Assembly: GCF_900142625.1 (NCBI RefSeq)
Contig: NZ_FRBN01000003.1
Span: 62,001-126,000 of the forward strand
Source of the DNA: Roseovarius marisflavi
GTDB lineage: Bacteria; Pseudomonadota; Alphaproteobacteria; Rhodobacterales; Rhodobacteraceae
Direction: 5' to 3'
Length of the DNA stretch: 64,000 bases
Below are positions 35,247 to 44,522 of this stretch, in pieces. Position 1 is the first letter of the stretch. Each line of letters starts with the position of its first letter. Made by a program: the position numbers and the translations under genes. The notes below the pieces were generated by a model. The model was not told the DNA's origin. It did no database searches and saw only the letters and a program-made list of their open reading frames with translations.

Positions 35247-36079
35247 CAGATATGCGGCGCATTATCTGGCTGGCATCCTATCCCAAGTCCGGCAACACCT
35301 GGACACGGATTTTCCTGGCCAATTACATTGCCAACCCGTCAGAACCGCTATCTTTGGGTGAAATGACGAAATACAGCACGGGCGATGCAATCCTTCGGCA
35401 TTACAATACAGTGGCTGGCCGTCTGATCGACCCGAAAAACTTTCCCCTGACGCTGTCTTTGCGCGACAAGGTCCTGCGCGGTATCATTTCAAACAAGGCT
35501 GATGCGTATCTGGTGAAAACGCATAGTAGCCGCAGAGCCGTGCAGGGGGTTGAGCTTATTCCCCCCAAATATACCCGCTCGGCGATCTATATTCTGCGCA
35601 ATCCTCTTGATATGGTCTTGTCGTCGGCCCGGCACTACGCAATATCGACTGAAAAGGCTGTGGAGAGCATCTCTCAAAGCGGAAAAGTCGTTCCACCCAG
35701 CGATAAAACAGTTCCGGTCGTTCAGGGGTCGTGGTCGGAGCACGTGAAAAGCTGGACCTCGTTTGCGCCCTATCCGGTGCTTGTCCTGCGCTATGAAGAC
35801 ATGCTCAGCGATCCGCAGGAGAATTTCGGCAAAATTCTCACCCATCTGGGAATCCCGATCGACAAGGACAGGCTGGACCGGGCCATTCAATTTTCCAGCT
35901 TCAATCAATTGAAAGAGCAGGAAGAAAAGACCGGCTTTGTGGAAAAGGCCGAGCATGCCGAAAGCTTCTTTGCTTCGGGTAAAAGCGATCAGTGGAAAAC
36001 CGAGCTGTCGCCTGAATTGGTCCAAAAAGTGTGCGATGCGCATCGCGACACGATGAAACGACATGGGTATCTGGAATGA
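35243..36079 (+). CDS. Sulfotransferase domain protein, paralogue 2 of 3
   Basis: A 278-residue sulfotransferase closely related to paralogue 1. It shares LASYPKSGNTWTRIFLANYIAN (from about residue 10; nearly identical in both), LRNPLDMVLSSARHYA (about 118-133) and KSDQWKTELSPELVQKVCDAHR at the C-terminus. Sequence identity by eye is well over 40% along the whole length, so the pair comes from a recent tandem duplication. Its start overlaps the first gene's stop by ATGA, and its own stop overlaps paralogue 3 the same way. The acceptor substrate is unknown. Confidence 0.88.
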   Translation: MTDMRRIIWLASYPKSGNTWTRIFLANYIANPSEPLSLGEMTKYSTGDAILRHYNTVAGRLIDPKNFPLTLSLRDKVLRGIISNKADAYLVKTHSSRRAVQGVELIPPKYTRSAIYILRNPLDMVLSSARHYAISTEKAVESISQSGKVVPPSDKTVPVVQGSWSEHVKSWTSFAPYPVLVLRYEDMLSDPQENFGKILTHLGIPIDKDRLDRAIQFSSFNQLKEQEEKTGFVEKAEHAESFFASGKSDQWKTELSPELVQKVCDAHRDTMKRHGYLE

Positions 36080-36945
36080 GCAATCTGCGCCGCATCATCT
36101 GGCTGGCAAGCTATCCCAAATCGGGCAACACATGGATGCGCAGCCTGCTTGCGCATTACTTCATGCCCGCAGGGCAGGCGCCCGATATCAACAACCTGCG
36201 CCAATTCACCACCGGCGACACGCGTCAGGACTTTTTTGATGCGGCGGCGGGGGGGCAGTTTCGCGGCGAGAGCCTTGAGGATTGGGTCAGGATGCGCACA
36301 AAGGCGCTGCGACTGATTGCGGGGTCAAAGCCGGATTACCATTTTGTCAAAACCCACTGCCAGACAATTCGGATGTTTGATCATGACATCATCCCCCCGG
36401 ATCTAACGGCGGCGGCGATCTATATCATGCGCAACCCGTTTGACCTTGCCCCATCCTTTGCCCGCCATCAGCGTGCCGATATCGACACCGCTATCAAGAT
36501 GATGTGCTATCCAGACACAGTTATGGGCACGCCGAACGGGATTTACGACCTGTTGGGCCGTTGGGACGATCACATCAATGTCTGGAACAATGCCCCCGGC
36601 CTGCCGCATTATGTGGTGCGCTATGAGGATCTTCTGAGCCATCCGGCCAAGACCATGCGCAAGCTTCTGGAAAAGTTCCTGAGCGTCAAGGTGGAGGGGC
36701 CAAAGCTGGCCCGTGCGATCAAGGCGACAAGCTTTGAGGCGATGAAAAAGCAGGAAGAGACCCTTGGGTTTACGGAAAAACCGCAAGGCATGACCGCGTT
36801 TTTTGCCAAGGGGCAGGCGGGCGTCTGGCGCGAAGATCTGACGCCGCAGCAGGTGGGCCGTATCCGCGAGGCATTCCTGCCGACACTTGAAAAGTGGTAT
36901 CCCGAGATGCTGGCGGAAACTGCCGAATTCGCGAAAGCGGGCTAA
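36076..36945 (+). CDS. Sulfotransferase domain protein, paralogue 3 of 3
   Basis: A 289-residue sulfotransferase. It keeps ASYPKSGNTWMRSLLAHYF (about 12-30), MRNPFDLAPSFARHQ (about 118-132) and KGQAGVWREDLTPQQVGRIREAF near the C-terminus. It is more divergent than the first two, and the conserved Ser region of the 3' motif reads APSFARH rather than VLSYARH. The frame is open into the preceding gene; the ATG of the ATGA overlap is the start. GC content returns towards that of the rest of the window. The three genes form one translationally coupled unit. Confidence 0.87.
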   Translation: MSNLRRIIWLASYPKSGNTWMRSLLAHYFMPAGQAPDINNLRQFTTGDTRQDFFDAAAGGQFRGESLEDWVRMRTKALRLIAGSKPDYHFVKTHCQTIRMFDHDIIPPDLTAAAIYIMRNPFDLAPSFARHQRADIDTAIKMMCYPDTVMGTPNGIYDLLGRWDDHINVWNNAPGLPHYVVRYEDLLSHPAKTMRKLLEKFLSVKVEGPKLARAIKATSFEAMKKQEETLGFTEKPQGMTAFFAKGQAGVWREDLTPQQVGRIREAFLPTLEKWYPEMLAETAEFAKAG

Positions 36946-36967
36946 TACGAAAGCGCGAAGCGAAGAT

Positions 36968-36995
36968 TTGTTTTCTCGCCTAGAGTGATTATACT
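36968..36995 (+). promoter_or_regulatory. Candidate sigma-70 promoter for the lipoprotein gene
   Basis: TTGTTT (36968-36973) and TATACT (36990-36995) are separated by 16 bases, 41 bases before the lipoprotein ATG and just after the third sulfotransferase stop. Confidence 0.4.
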
Positions 36996-37035
36996 CCACG
37001 CAGAGATCAGAAACATCAGCCATCGGAGGTCTGCC

Positions 37036-37539
37036 ATGACGCGCAAGACACTGTTCCTTCTGGGTGCAACCATTGCTCTTGCTGCCTGTACGGTGGCTCG
37101 TCCAACTGTGGTCGCTAGATTGGGGGCTGACCCGGTAGTGTCTGGCGGCACCTATAGTAGCGGCGGAGGCGTGAGCGTCGCCGTAGATGTGCGCGAAAAT
37201 AACGGAAAAACAATGCTTTGCGGCGTCTGGGCGCAAAGCCGCGCGCAATCTGTCCTGACCAATGACGTTGAGCCAAGGCTGCTTGGCTCTGGCTCTGTCT
37301 CCTTTGGTGATGACGTCTTGGTGCGTGGCCTTTTGTTCATGCCCGAGGTCGCCCCGGCACCCGAGTATGCAGGCCAGCAGGCGGGATGTGTGGTCACCGA
37401 GCGCACCTGGCAGGCAGGCGACGACACCCGCCGACCGCAAATCCATATTCCCGGACAGGTCGTGCATGTTGAAGGCGACGATATCGGAACCTTCGCGGTG
37501 ACCTTCCGTCAAACCGGCCCGGGGGCTGGCGACAGCTAG
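37036..37539 (+). CDS. Small predicted lipoprotein of unknown function
   Basis: A 167-residue exported protein. The signal peptide ends in the lipobox LAACTV (lipidated Cys about residue 18), and CGGAGGT six bases ahead supports the ATG. The mature part is rich in Gly, Val and Ala and has two further cysteines (MLCGVWAQ, about 60; AGCVVTE, about 115) that could form a disulphide. The middle SGGTYSSGGGVSVAVDVRENNGK suggests beta structure. No family was recognised. It stands alone between the sulfotransferases and the convergent cox cluster, whose coxF stop overlaps its end by four bases. Confidence 0.7.
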   Translation: MTRKTLFLLGATIALAACTVARPTVVARLGADPVVSGGTYSSGGGVSVAVDVRENNGKTMLCGVWAQSRAQSVLTNDVEPRLLGSGSVSFGDDVLVRGLLFMPEVAPAPEYAGQQAGCVVTERTWQAGDDTRRPQIHIPGQVVHVEGDDIGTFAVTFRQTGPGAGDS

Positions 37540-38321
37540 GCGGTCTCGGTCTCTGGTCGGCGCTGACCGCTTCGGCGTATCTTGATCACCTGAGCAAGGA
37601 TCGACAGCGCGATCTCATCCGGCGTTACCGCGTCAATCGCAAGGCCCGCTGGCGCGTTGATCCGCGCCAGTTCTGCCTCATCCGCACCCGCCTCGCGCAG
37701 GGTTTCTGCCAAAGTGGTGAATTTCCGGTGGCTTGCGACAAATCCGATGTAATCCGCGCCGCACCCTAGCGCGGTCTTCAACCCATCAAGATCACCCTTG
37801 CCTTGGGTCGCGACCACAACCATGCGCCGCGCGCCCGCTGGCAGCGGGCCAAGCGCTATGGCGCTGTCATGGAGGATGATGTCAAAGCTGAACGATCCGG
37901 CCAGTGCCGCCAGCGAACGCGCCACCGGCGAGGCGCCGATGATCACCAATTCGGGCTGCGGCAGGACCGGTTCGATAAACAGATCCATCGAGCCTTTGCT
38001 GGGGCATCCATTGCGTGCAAACTCTATCCCCTGATGCTCCTCGGGCGCGCCAGGCTCGTCCTCGGGGCGCAGGGATATCAGGCGCGGGGTGCCATCACCA
38101 ATTGCCGCGACGGCCGCGCGTGTCATCGCCCCGCGCACGCATCCGCCGCCGACCCAGCCCTCTGCAATCGTGCCATCCGCAAGGATAAGTGCCCGCGCAC
38201 CGGGCTTGGCCGCCGTCGCGCCGACCGTGCGCACCACCGTGGCAATCGCATAGGGGCGGCGCGCCTCGCGCAGGCGGGCGACAGCCGTTGCAATGGCGTT
38301 CTCAAGCAATTCCGGGGCCAT
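37536..38321 (-). CDS. coxF: XdhC/CoxF-family molybdoenzyme maturation protein
   Basis: A 261-residue XdhC/CoxF protein, thought to deliver or sulfurate the molybdenum cofactor of CO dehydrogenase and xanthine dehydrogenase. The N-domain has VVRTVGATAAKPGARALILADGTIAEGWVGGGCVRG (about 28-62). The Rossmann-like C-domain has PELVIIGASPVARSLAAL (about 127). Its start codon shares one base with the coxE stop (TAATG). It is the last gene of coxMSLDEF. Confidence 0.88.
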   Translation of the reverse strand: MAPELLENAIATAVARLREARRPYAIATVVRTVGATAAKPGARALILADGTIAEGWVGGGCVRGAMTRAAVAAIGDGTPRLISLRPEDEPGAPEEHQGIEFARNGCPSKGSMDLFIEPVLPQPELVIIGASPVARSLAALAGSFSFDIILHDSAIALGPLPAGARRMVVVATQGKGDLDGLKTALGCGADYIGFVASHRKFTTLAETLREAGADEAELARINAPAGLAIDAVTPDEIALSILAQVIKIRRSGQRRPETETA

Positions 38322-39505
38322 TACAACCGCTCCAGTTCGGGCTCAAGCGCGGCCAGATCGGCTAGCGTCGTGGCGGGCGCAAATAGATCGAGATAGGGCA
38401 GGGCGGCAGCCATGCCACCGGCAACCGGCGCATAATCTTTCCAGCCTTTCAAAGGGTTGAGCCAGATGATCTTGCAGCCCCGCTTGCGCAGACGAGCCAG
38501 GGCCTTTGCCAGTCTCTCGGGTGGATCAGTGTCATAGCCATCCGACAGAATGATCACCACGCTGCGCCCGTTGACGAAACGGCGCGCCGGGCCTCTGGCG
38601 AATTCATCAAGCGCCGCGCCGATCTTTGAGCCGCCGCCAAAGCCCTCGGCCAAGAGGCTCAGCCGGTTCAGCGCCCGCATCGGATCGGTGTCACGCAAAG
38701 CCTCAGTGATGCGCACAAGGCGGGTGTGAAACAGATAGGCGTCGGTGCTTTCATCCGCCCGCATCAGGCCGGACAGAAAGGCGAGGAACACCCGCGCATA
38801 GATCGTCATCGAGCCGGACACATCGCAAAGCGCCACGATCCTAATTGGGCGGTCAGGGCGGGCCTTGCGCGGCAGGGCAAGCGGCTCGCCGCCGGTCGAC
38901 AGGCTCTGACGGATAAGGCGGCGAAAATGGATCTGATCACCCTTGCGCGCCGCGCGACGGCGGCGCGAACGATGATCGCGAAACGCAGCCGCAAGGCGGC
39001 GCGCGGTGGCCTCGGCGGCGGCGATATCCTGTGGGCTGACCAGTTGGCGCATGTCCTTGCGCATCAGGTTTTCAACCTGGCTCGCGATGAGCTTGCCGGT
39101 GCCGTCGCCATCGGCGCTTGCGTGATCGGCGCCATCGTCGGGGCTATGGAGTGCACCGCGCGCACCTGCGTTTTCGCCCTGTGGGTCGCGGGTGTTGGTG
39201 GAATGCCTCTCGGTTCTGTTCTCCCTTGGCACGGCTTTTTCGCGCACCCGCCCATCGGTGCACCAATAGCTGTCAAACAGCAGGTCAAAGCGCGCGGCCT
39301 CATCGGCATTGGCGGCGCAGACCGCTTTGAGTGCAAGGTGGGCCTCGTCGGGGTCGCAGGCGGTGACATGGGTCAATGCGGCAAGCGCGGTCTGGGTCTC
39401 GCCCACCCCAAGGCGCAGGCCACTGTCGCGCAGATGTGCCATAAACCCGGCCATGCGCGCGGCGGGGCCGGTGTCGCGCGCGGCAAAGCGGGTGATCCGG
39501 CTCAT
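38321..39505 (-). CDS. coxE: VWA-domain CO dehydrogenase maturation protein CoxE
   Basis: A 394-residue protein with a C-terminal von Willebrand A domain. The metal-adhesion motif is ALCDVSGSMTIYARVF (DxSxS, about residue 228). An Arg-rich segment, RDHRSRRRRAARKGDQIHFRR, precedes it. In Oligotropha, CoxE works with the AAA ATPase CoxD to assemble the [CuSMoO2] centre of CO dehydrogenase. It overlaps coxD by ATGA and is followed directly by coxF. Length is normal for the family. Confidence 0.92.
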   Translation of the reverse strand: MSRITRFAARDTGPAARMAGFMAHLRDSGLRLGVGETQTALAALTHVTACDPDEAHLALKAVCAANADEAARFDLLFDSYWCTDGRVREKAVPRENRTERHSTNTRDPQGENAGARGALHSPDDGADHASADGDGTGKLIASQVENLMRKDMRQLVSPQDIAAAEATARRLAAAFRDHRSRRRRAARKGDQIHFRRLIRQSLSTGGEPLALPRKARPDRPIRIVALCDVSGSMTIYARVFLAFLSGLMRADESTDAYLFHTRLVRITEALRDTDPMRALNRLSLLAEGFGGGSKIGAALDEFARGPARRFVNGRSVVIILSDGYDTDPPERLAKALARLRKRGCKIIWLNPLKGWKDYAPVAGGMAAALPYLDLFAPATTLADLAALEPELERL

Positions 39506-40380
39506 GCGGCACGCCCGGCAAGACGCGCGGCCACCTCGGGCGGGATCGCCTCGCGGTCGCTTTGGGTCTTGAGCAGCGTGCCAAGTGCGGCCTGCAGGAG
39601 CACGGGGTCATGACTCAGGTCATTCACACCAAGCCCGGCAAGCGCGGCGGCAAAATCAAGCATCTCGGCAATGCCGGGGTTCTTCTCAAGGTCTTCGCGG
39701 CGCAGGGCCTGGACAAAGCCGACGATCTGCGCGGCCAGTGTGGCCTCGGTCTCGGGGGCCCTGATTTGCAGAATTGCAAGCTCTACCGCAGGTTCAGGAT
39801 AATCGCCATGCGCATAAATGCAGCGCCTGCGCAGGGCATCCGATAAATCGCGCGTGCCGTTGGCCGTCAGGATGACGATCGGCCTCGTGGTGGCCCTGAT
39901 GGTGCCAAGTTCGGGAATGGTAATCTGAAACTCTGACAGTATTTCAAGAAGATAGGCCTCAAATTCCTCATCTGCACGGTCGATCTCGTCGATCAGAAGC
40001 ACCGGCGCGACGGGCTGTCGGATGGCCTGCAAAAGCGGGCGCTCCAGCAGGTAATCGTCGGAAAATATCCGCGCCTCGACGTCTTTGCCGGTCTCGCCCG
40101 CCTCAGAGGCGGCGCGAATGGCCAAAAGCTGGCGCGGATAGTTCCACTCATAGATCGCCTGCGCCGCATCTAGCCCTTCATAGCATTGCAGACGGATCAG
40201 CATCGTATCGCGCAGGGCGGCCAGCACCCGCGCGACTTCGGTCTTGCCAACCCCGGCGGCCCCCTCAAGCAAAAGCGGGCGGCCAAGCGAGAGGGCAATA
40301 TGCACGGCCATGGCAAGATCATCGGCAGCAATATAGCCATGATCCGCCATTCCTTTCTGTAGCGCCCGCCATTCCTGCAT
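39502..40380 (-). CDS. coxD: MoxR-type AAA ATPase CoxD
   Basis: A 292-residue AAA+ chaperone. Walker A is EGAAGVGKTEVARVL (about 38-52), Walker B is VLLIDEIDRADEEFEAYLLE (about 128-147), and sensor 1 is VILTANGTRDLSDALRRR (about 170-187). In Oligotropha, CoxD is needed to sulfurate and load copper into the CO dehydrogenase active site. It is separated from coxL by 87 bases containing three hairpins, so its expression is probably lower than that of the structural genes. Confidence 0.92.
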   Translation of the reverse strand: MQEWRALQKGMADHGYIAADDLAMAVHIALSLGRPLLLEGAAGVGKTEVARVLAALRDTMLIRLQCYEGLDAAQAIYEWNYPRQLLAIRAASEAGETGKDVEARIFSDDYLLERPLLQAIRQPVAPVLLIDEIDRADEEFEAYLLEILSEFQITIPELGTIRATTRPIVILTANGTRDLSDALRRRCIYAHGDYPEPAVELAILQIRAPETEATLAAQIVGFVQALRREDLEKNPGIAEMLDFAAALAGLGVNDLSHDPVLLQAALGTLLKTQSDREAIPPEVAARLAGRAA

Positions 40381-40403
40381 GTTTATTTCACCGTTCCAAA
40401 AAT

Positions 40404-40460
40404 ACTCCGGGGGAGTCCAAGAAAATTCGGAGAATTTTCTTGGATGGGGGCAGCGCCCCC
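40404..40460. repeat. Three consecutive perfect hairpins between coxL and coxD
   Basis: ACTCC-GGG-GGAGT (40404-40416), a 12-bp stem CCAAGAAAATTC-GGA-GAATTTTCTTGG (40417-40443), and GGGGGC-AGC-GCCCCC (40446-40460) lie almost end to end. Such clustered palindromes resemble the repeated intergenic units common in Rhodobacterales. Here they would fold at the 3' end of the coxMSL message. Confidence 0.85.
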
Positions 40461-40467
40461 GTGACCG

Positions 40468-42885
40468 CTAACCGTGCAGACCAAGATCATTGGCCGCTTT
40501 CCAGATCCGCCAGTGATCATGCGGCATATGCAGCTGGCGCAACCCTAACGGGCGCAACGCGTCATGCACCGCATTGGAAAACGCCGGAACGCCGCCGACA
40601 TTCGGGCTTTCGCCCACACCCTTGGCGCCAATCGGGTGATGCGGGCTTGGGGTTTCGGTGTGATCGGTGGTGTAATGCGGCGTTTCCCAGGCCGTTGGCC
40701 AAAAGAAATCCATCAGCGTGGCGGTCTTGCAATTGCCCATATCATCATAGGCAATCTCCTGCGCCATGGCGATGGCATAGGCCTCGGTCAGCCCGCCATG
40801 CACCTGCCCCTCGATCACCATCGGGTTGATCCGGGTGCCGCAATCGTCAAGCGCATAGACCTGACGGATATGCACCTCGCCGGTATCCACATCCACATCC
40901 ATCACGCAGATATAGGCCCCGAACGGATAGGTCATGTTCGGCGGGTCATAATAGCTGACCGCTTCAAGCCCCGGCTCGACGCCCGGAATGGCCTGATTAT
41001 AGGCGGCATAGGCGATCTCGGCCATGGTCTTGAACCGCTCGGGCGCTCCCTTGACGACAAAGCGGTCGACGTCAAATTCGACATCATTGTCATGCACTTC
41101 CAAGAGGTAGGCCGCGATCATCTGCGCCTTGGCACGGATCTTGCGCCCGGCAAGGGCTGTGGCCGCCCCCGCCACCGGGGTGGAGCGGCTGCCATAGGTG
41201 CCAAGCCCGTAGGGCGCGGTATCGGTGTCGCCCTCTTCGATGGTGATGCTATCGGCGGGGATGCCGATTTCGCTGGCCAGGATCTGGGCAAAGGTGGTGG
41301 CATGGCCCTGGCCCTGGCTGATCGTGCCAAGGCGGGCGATGGCGCTCCCGGTGGGGTGAATGCGGATTTCGCAGCTATCAAACATCCCCATGCCAAGGAT
41401 ATCACAGTTCTTGACCGGCCCCGCGCCGACGATCTCGGTGAAAAAGCTAAGCCCGATGCCCATCAATTTGCGGGTCTCGCCGCGCTTGAAGGCCTCAAGC
41501 CGGGTCGCCTGTTCGGCCCGCAGCCCGTCGTAATCCACCGCCGCAAGTGCCTTGTCCCAGGCGGTGTGATAATCGCCGCTGTCGTATTCCCAGCCAAGCG
41601 CCGACTGATAGGGGAACTGATCCTCGCGGATAAAGTTGATGCGGCGCAGTTCGGCGGCGTCCATGCCAAGCTCGATTGCCAGGAGTTCGATCATGCGTTC
41701 GATGAAATAGGCGGCCTCGGTCACGCGGAACGAACAGCGATAGGCCACCCCGCCGGGCGCCTTGTTGGTATAGACCCCGTCAACGCCCACATAGGCCACC
41801 GGAATGTCATAGGACCCGGTGCAGATATGGAAAAAGCCCGCCGGAAACTTGGTCGGGTCGGCGCAGGCATCGAACGCACCGTGATCGGCGGTGACCTTGG
41901 CCTCAAGGGCGGTGATCTTGCCGTCCTTGGTCGCCGAAATCCGCCCTTTCATCCAATAGTCGCGGGCAAATGCGGTCGCCATCAGGTTTTCCATCCGGTC
42001 CTCGACCCATTTCACCGGCTTGCCGGTGACGATAGAGGCCACGATGGAACAGACATAGCCCGGATAGACCCCGACCTTATTGCCAAAACCGCCGCCGATA
42101 TCGGGGCTGACGACGCGGATGTTGTGCTCTTCGATGCCCGACAAAAGCGAGGCGACGGTGCGCACCACATGCGGCGCCTGAAAGGTGCCATAGAGCGTCA
42201 GCTTGCCGTTCACCTTGTCCATCGAGGCCACACAGCCGCAGGTTTCAAGCGGGCAGGGATGAGTGCGGTGGTAATAGATCATCTCTTCGGCCACCACATC
42301 GGCGCTGTCGATCACCTGTTCGGTGGCGGACTTGTCGCCTTCTTCCCAGAGGAAAATGTGGTTCGGGTGGCGGCGTTCGCCATGCGCACCGCTGGTCTCG
42401 CCTGCGATATCCTCGCGCAATACCACATCGCTTTGCAGGGCTTTGAACGGGTCGACGATCACCTCAAGCTCTTCGTATTCGACCTCGACGAGTTCGACCG
42501 CGTCGGCGGCGACATAGCGGTCGCGCGCAACCACATAGGCCACCTCTTGGCCTTGAAACAGCACCTTGCCATCGGCCAGCACCATCTGCTTGTCGCCCGC
42601 CAGCGTCGGCATCCAGTGCAGGCCGAGCGGCTCCAGATCCTTGGCCGTCAGCACCGCGACAACCCCGTCAAGCGCAAGCGCGGCACTGGCATCAATCGAC
42701 ACCACCCGCGCATGGGCATAGGGCGAGCGCACGAAATCGCCGTGCAGCATGCCGGGCAGCTTGATGTCATCGACATAGTTGCCCTTGCCTTGGGTAAAGC
42801 GGGCGTCCTCGACCCGCTTGCGCGAACATCCCAGGCCCTTGAGCTTGGCAACGCGGTCTTCGCGATCCGGTGTCAGGTCGTTCAT
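40468..42885 (-). CDS. coxL: Form I aerobic CO dehydrogenase, large (molybdenum) subunit CoxL
   Basis: An 805-residue molybdenum hydroxylase subunit that oxidises CO to CO2 at a Mo-Cu centre. The active-site loop reads [13 protein letters not shown] (Cys about 384), matching the form I signature AYxCSFR; form II enzymes have AYxGAGR. Further motifs are [14 protein letters not shown] (about 263), the molybdopterin-binding [15 protein letters not shown] and the late [13 protein letters not shown], which holds the catalytic Glu. It overlaps coxS by ATGA. It is the catalytic partner of CoxS and CoxM in the cytoplasm near the membrane. Confidence 0.96.
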   Translation of the reverse strand: MNDLTPDREDRVAKLKGLGCSRKRVEDARFTQGKGNYVDDIKLPGMLHGDFVRSPYAHARVVSIDASAALALDGVVAVLTAKDLEPLGLHWMPTLAGDKQMVLADGKVLFQGQEVAYVVARDRYVAADAVELVEVEYEELEVIVDPFKALQSDVVLREDIAGETSGAHGERRHPNHIFLWEEGDKSATEQVIDSADVVAEEMIYYHRTHPCPLETCGCVASMDKVNGKLTLYGTFQAPHVVRTVASLLSGIEEHNIRVVSPDIGGGFGNKVGVYPGYVCSIVASIVTGKPVKWVEDRMENLMATAFARDYWMKGRISATKDGKITALEAKVTADHGAFDACADPTKFPAGFFHICTGSYDIPVAYVGVDGVYTNKAPGGVAYRCSFRVTEAAYFIERMIELLAIELGMDAAELRRINFIREDQFPYQSALGWEYDSGDYHTAWDKALAAVDYDGLRAEQATRLEAFKRGETRKLMGIGLSFFTEIVGAGPVKNCDILGMGMFDSCEIRIHPTGSAIARLGTISQGQGHATTFAQILASEIGIPADSITIEEGDTDTAPYGLGTYGSRSTPVAGAATALAGRKIRAKAQMIAAYLLEVHDNDVEFDVDRFVVKGAPERFKTMAEIAYAAYNQAIPGVEPGLEAVSYYDPPNMTYPFGAYICVMDVDVDTGEVHIRQVYALDDCGTRINPMVIEGQVHGGLTEAYAIAMAQEIAYDDMGNCKTATLMDFFWPTAWETPHYTTDHTETPSPHHPIGAKGVGESPNVGGVPAFSNAVHDALRPLGLRQLHMPHDHWRIWKAANDLGLHG

Positions 42886-43376
42886 TGCGCGGCCTCCTTG
42901 GCGGTGTTGATGTCACTGGCTGCGGCAAGCACGGATTTTACGATGTTCTGATAGCCGGTACAGCGACACAGGTTCCCGGCCATGCCAAAGCGCACGTCTT
43001 CTTCGGTGGGGTTGGGGTTTTCCTCAAGCAGCTTGGCGGCGCGGGTGATCATGCCGGGGGTGCAAAAGCCGCATTGAAGCCCGTGATGCTCCTTGAAGGC
43101 CTCTTGCAGGGCATGACGGCTATCGGGGCTGCCAAGGCCCTCGATGGTGGTGATCTCGGCGCCATCGGCCTGCGCCGCGAACATGGTGCAGGATTTGACC
43201 GATTTGCCGTTCAGCGTGACGGTACAGGCGCCGCAATGCGAGGTTTCACAGCCGACATGCGGCCCGGTGATGTTGAGCCGCTCGCGCAGCACGTAAATCA
43301 GCAACTCGCGCGGCTCTGCCAGAATATCATGGGCCTCGCCGTTCACGGTCAGGGTGATCTGCATTTTCTTGCTCAT
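42882..43376 (-). CDS. coxS: CO dehydrogenase small (2Fe-2S) subunit CoxS
   Basis: A 164-residue iron-sulfur subunit carrying two [2Fe-2S] clusters. The plant-type cluster ligands are in [21 protein letters not shown] (about 41-61), and the second cluster in CGFCTPGM and CRCTGY (about 100 and 134). It passes electrons from the CoxL molybdenum site to the CoxM flavin. It starts 14 bases after coxM and overlaps coxL by four bases. Confidence 0.96.
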   Translation of the reverse strand: MSKKMQITLTVNGEAHDILAEPRELLIYVLRERLNITGPHVGCETSHCGACTVTLNGKSVKSCTMFAAQADGAEITTIEGLGSPDSRHALQEAFKEHHGLQCGFCTPGMITRAAKLLEENPNPTEEDVRFGMAGNLCRCTGYQNIVKSVLAAASDINTAKEAAQ

Positions 43377-43390
43377 GGTGATGTTCCCTC

Positions 43391-44245
43391 TCAGGCCCGG
43401 CCCCAGGCGCGGGTGATCGCGCGGGCGATGATGATGGCGGCGACGTGACGCTTGAAGGCGACAGGGCCGCGATTGTCCTCGGTGGGGTCAATGTCGGCGA
43501 GGGCGGCATCGACGGCCGCGCTCACGGCCTCGGCGCCGACATCGGTGCCGACAAGTGCCGCGCCTGCGGCGGCGGACCAGACCGGCACATCGCTGAGGTT
43601 GGTCATGGCGATCGAGGCAGCGGCGCAGGTGTCGCCCTCGCGGGTCAGCATGACGGCGGCGGCGGCGGTGGCATAGTCGCCAATCTTGCGCTTTTGCTTT
43701 TCGTAGGCAAACCCGCCCTTGGGGGCCTCAAAGCTTATGGCGGTCAGGATCTCGTCATCGCTCCGGGCCGTCATATAGGCCGAGTCGTAGAACGCGCGCG
43801 CCAGGACGCTGCGCGTGCCCTCGGGGCCCTCAAGGTGAAATGTGGCATCAAGGCATTGCATCAGGCCGGGCATGTCATTGCCCGGATCGCCATTGGCGAC
43901 ATTGCCACCGATGGTGCCCATGTAGCGCACCTGCGGATCGGCGATCTGAAGCGCGGCCTCGCCGAGGATCGGCGCGAGGCTCATCAGCGCGTCACTGTCG
44001 ATCACCTCGTGTTGGGTGACCATCGCGCCAAGGGTGACGCGGGTGCCGTCAATGGTGATGCCGCGCAGGGCCTTGATCGCCTGAAGGTCGATCAGATGCG
44101 GGACTTCGGCCATGCGCAGCTTCATCATCGGAATAAGGCTGTGCCCGCCTGCAATGACGCGCGCGTCGTCGCCATGTTCGCGCAAGAGCGCAAGCGCAGA
44201 GGGTAGATCACCGGGGCGGTGATACTCGAAGGCTGCTGGTATCAT
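43391..44245 (-). CDS. coxM: CO dehydrogenase medium (FAD) subunit CoxM
   Basis: A 284-residue FAD-binding subunit of the molybdopterin dehydrogenase type. The FAD loops are [14 protein letters not shown] (about 32-45) and [16 protein letters not shown] (about 110-125), and [16 protein letters not shown] is near 195. It hands electrons to the respiratory quinone pool. It is the first gene of coxMSLDEF, transcribed away from the CoxC stop; its upstream 277 bases hold direct repeats likely to bind the LytTR regulator. Confidence 0.94.
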   Translation of the reverse strand: MIPAAFEYHRPGDLPSALALLREHGDDARVIAGGHSLIPMMKLRMAEVPHLIDLQAIKALRGITIDGTRVTLGAMVTQHEVIDSDALMSLAPILGEAALQIADPQVRYMGTIGGNVANGDPGNDMPGLMQCLDATFHLEGPEGTRSVLARAFYDSAYMTARSDDEILTAISFEAPKGGFAYEKQKRKIGDYATAAAAVMLTREGDTCAAASIAMTNLSDVPVWSAAAGAALVGTDVGAEAVSAAVDAALADIDPTEDNRGPVAFKRHVAAIIIARAITRAWGRA

Positions 44246-44350
44246 GTGGCGTCTCCTCCCAAAGACAGGGCCGGTACGGCGACCGTTGGGAAGAGCCTAG
44301 GCAGTGGTGGGCGATTGTCTGCCGATCTGTCCTCAGCGCCGCCTTGCGGT

Positions 44351-44396
44351 GCACGAATTGCGATATGCATGCACGAGTTGCGAAACCCGTTTACGA
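44351..44396 (-). promoter_or_regulatory. Direct repeats with 20-bp period upstream of coxM (LytTR-type site candidate)
   Basis: GCACGAATTGCGA (44351-44363) and GCACGAGTTGCGA (44371-44383) differ at one base and are exactly 20 bp apart. A degenerate third unit keeps ACGA at 44393-44396, also in phase. LytTR regulators, including CO-sensing RcoM, bind direct repeats of about two helical turns. The neighbouring CoxC-type protein has a LytTR domain. Confidence 0.6.
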
Positions 44397-44429
44397 CGCC
44401 TTAAGGTTGAGCGCCCGCGCGCGCCAAGT

Positions 44430-44451
44430 GTAGGGTGGGTGAAACCCACGC
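44430..44451 (+). repeat. REP-like 22-nt element, copy 2
   Basis: Identical to the unit at 2214-2235. It lies between coxC and coxM and faces an inverted copy 26 bases away. Confidence 0.9.
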
Positions 44452-44477
44452 TGTTGCGGGATGGCGCGACCGGGCGG

Positions 44478-44499
44478 GCGTGGGTTTCACCCACCCTAC
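44478..44499 (-). repeat. REP-like 22-nt element, copy 3 (inverted)
   Basis: The exact reverse complement of copy 2. Together they can form a 22-bp stem with a 26-nt loop, 23 bases after the coxC stop codon, which may act as its transcript end. Confidence 0.9.
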
Positions 44500-44522
44500 G
44501 GAATGCCGCCGCGTTCTATGCC

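Noticed and set aside
40564-42951. A 795-codon open frame antisense to coxL and the end of coxS
   Set aside because: It mirrors the codon bias of a long high-GC gene; coxL itself is unambiguous, and the antisense product is His/Gly/Asp-rich with no domain.
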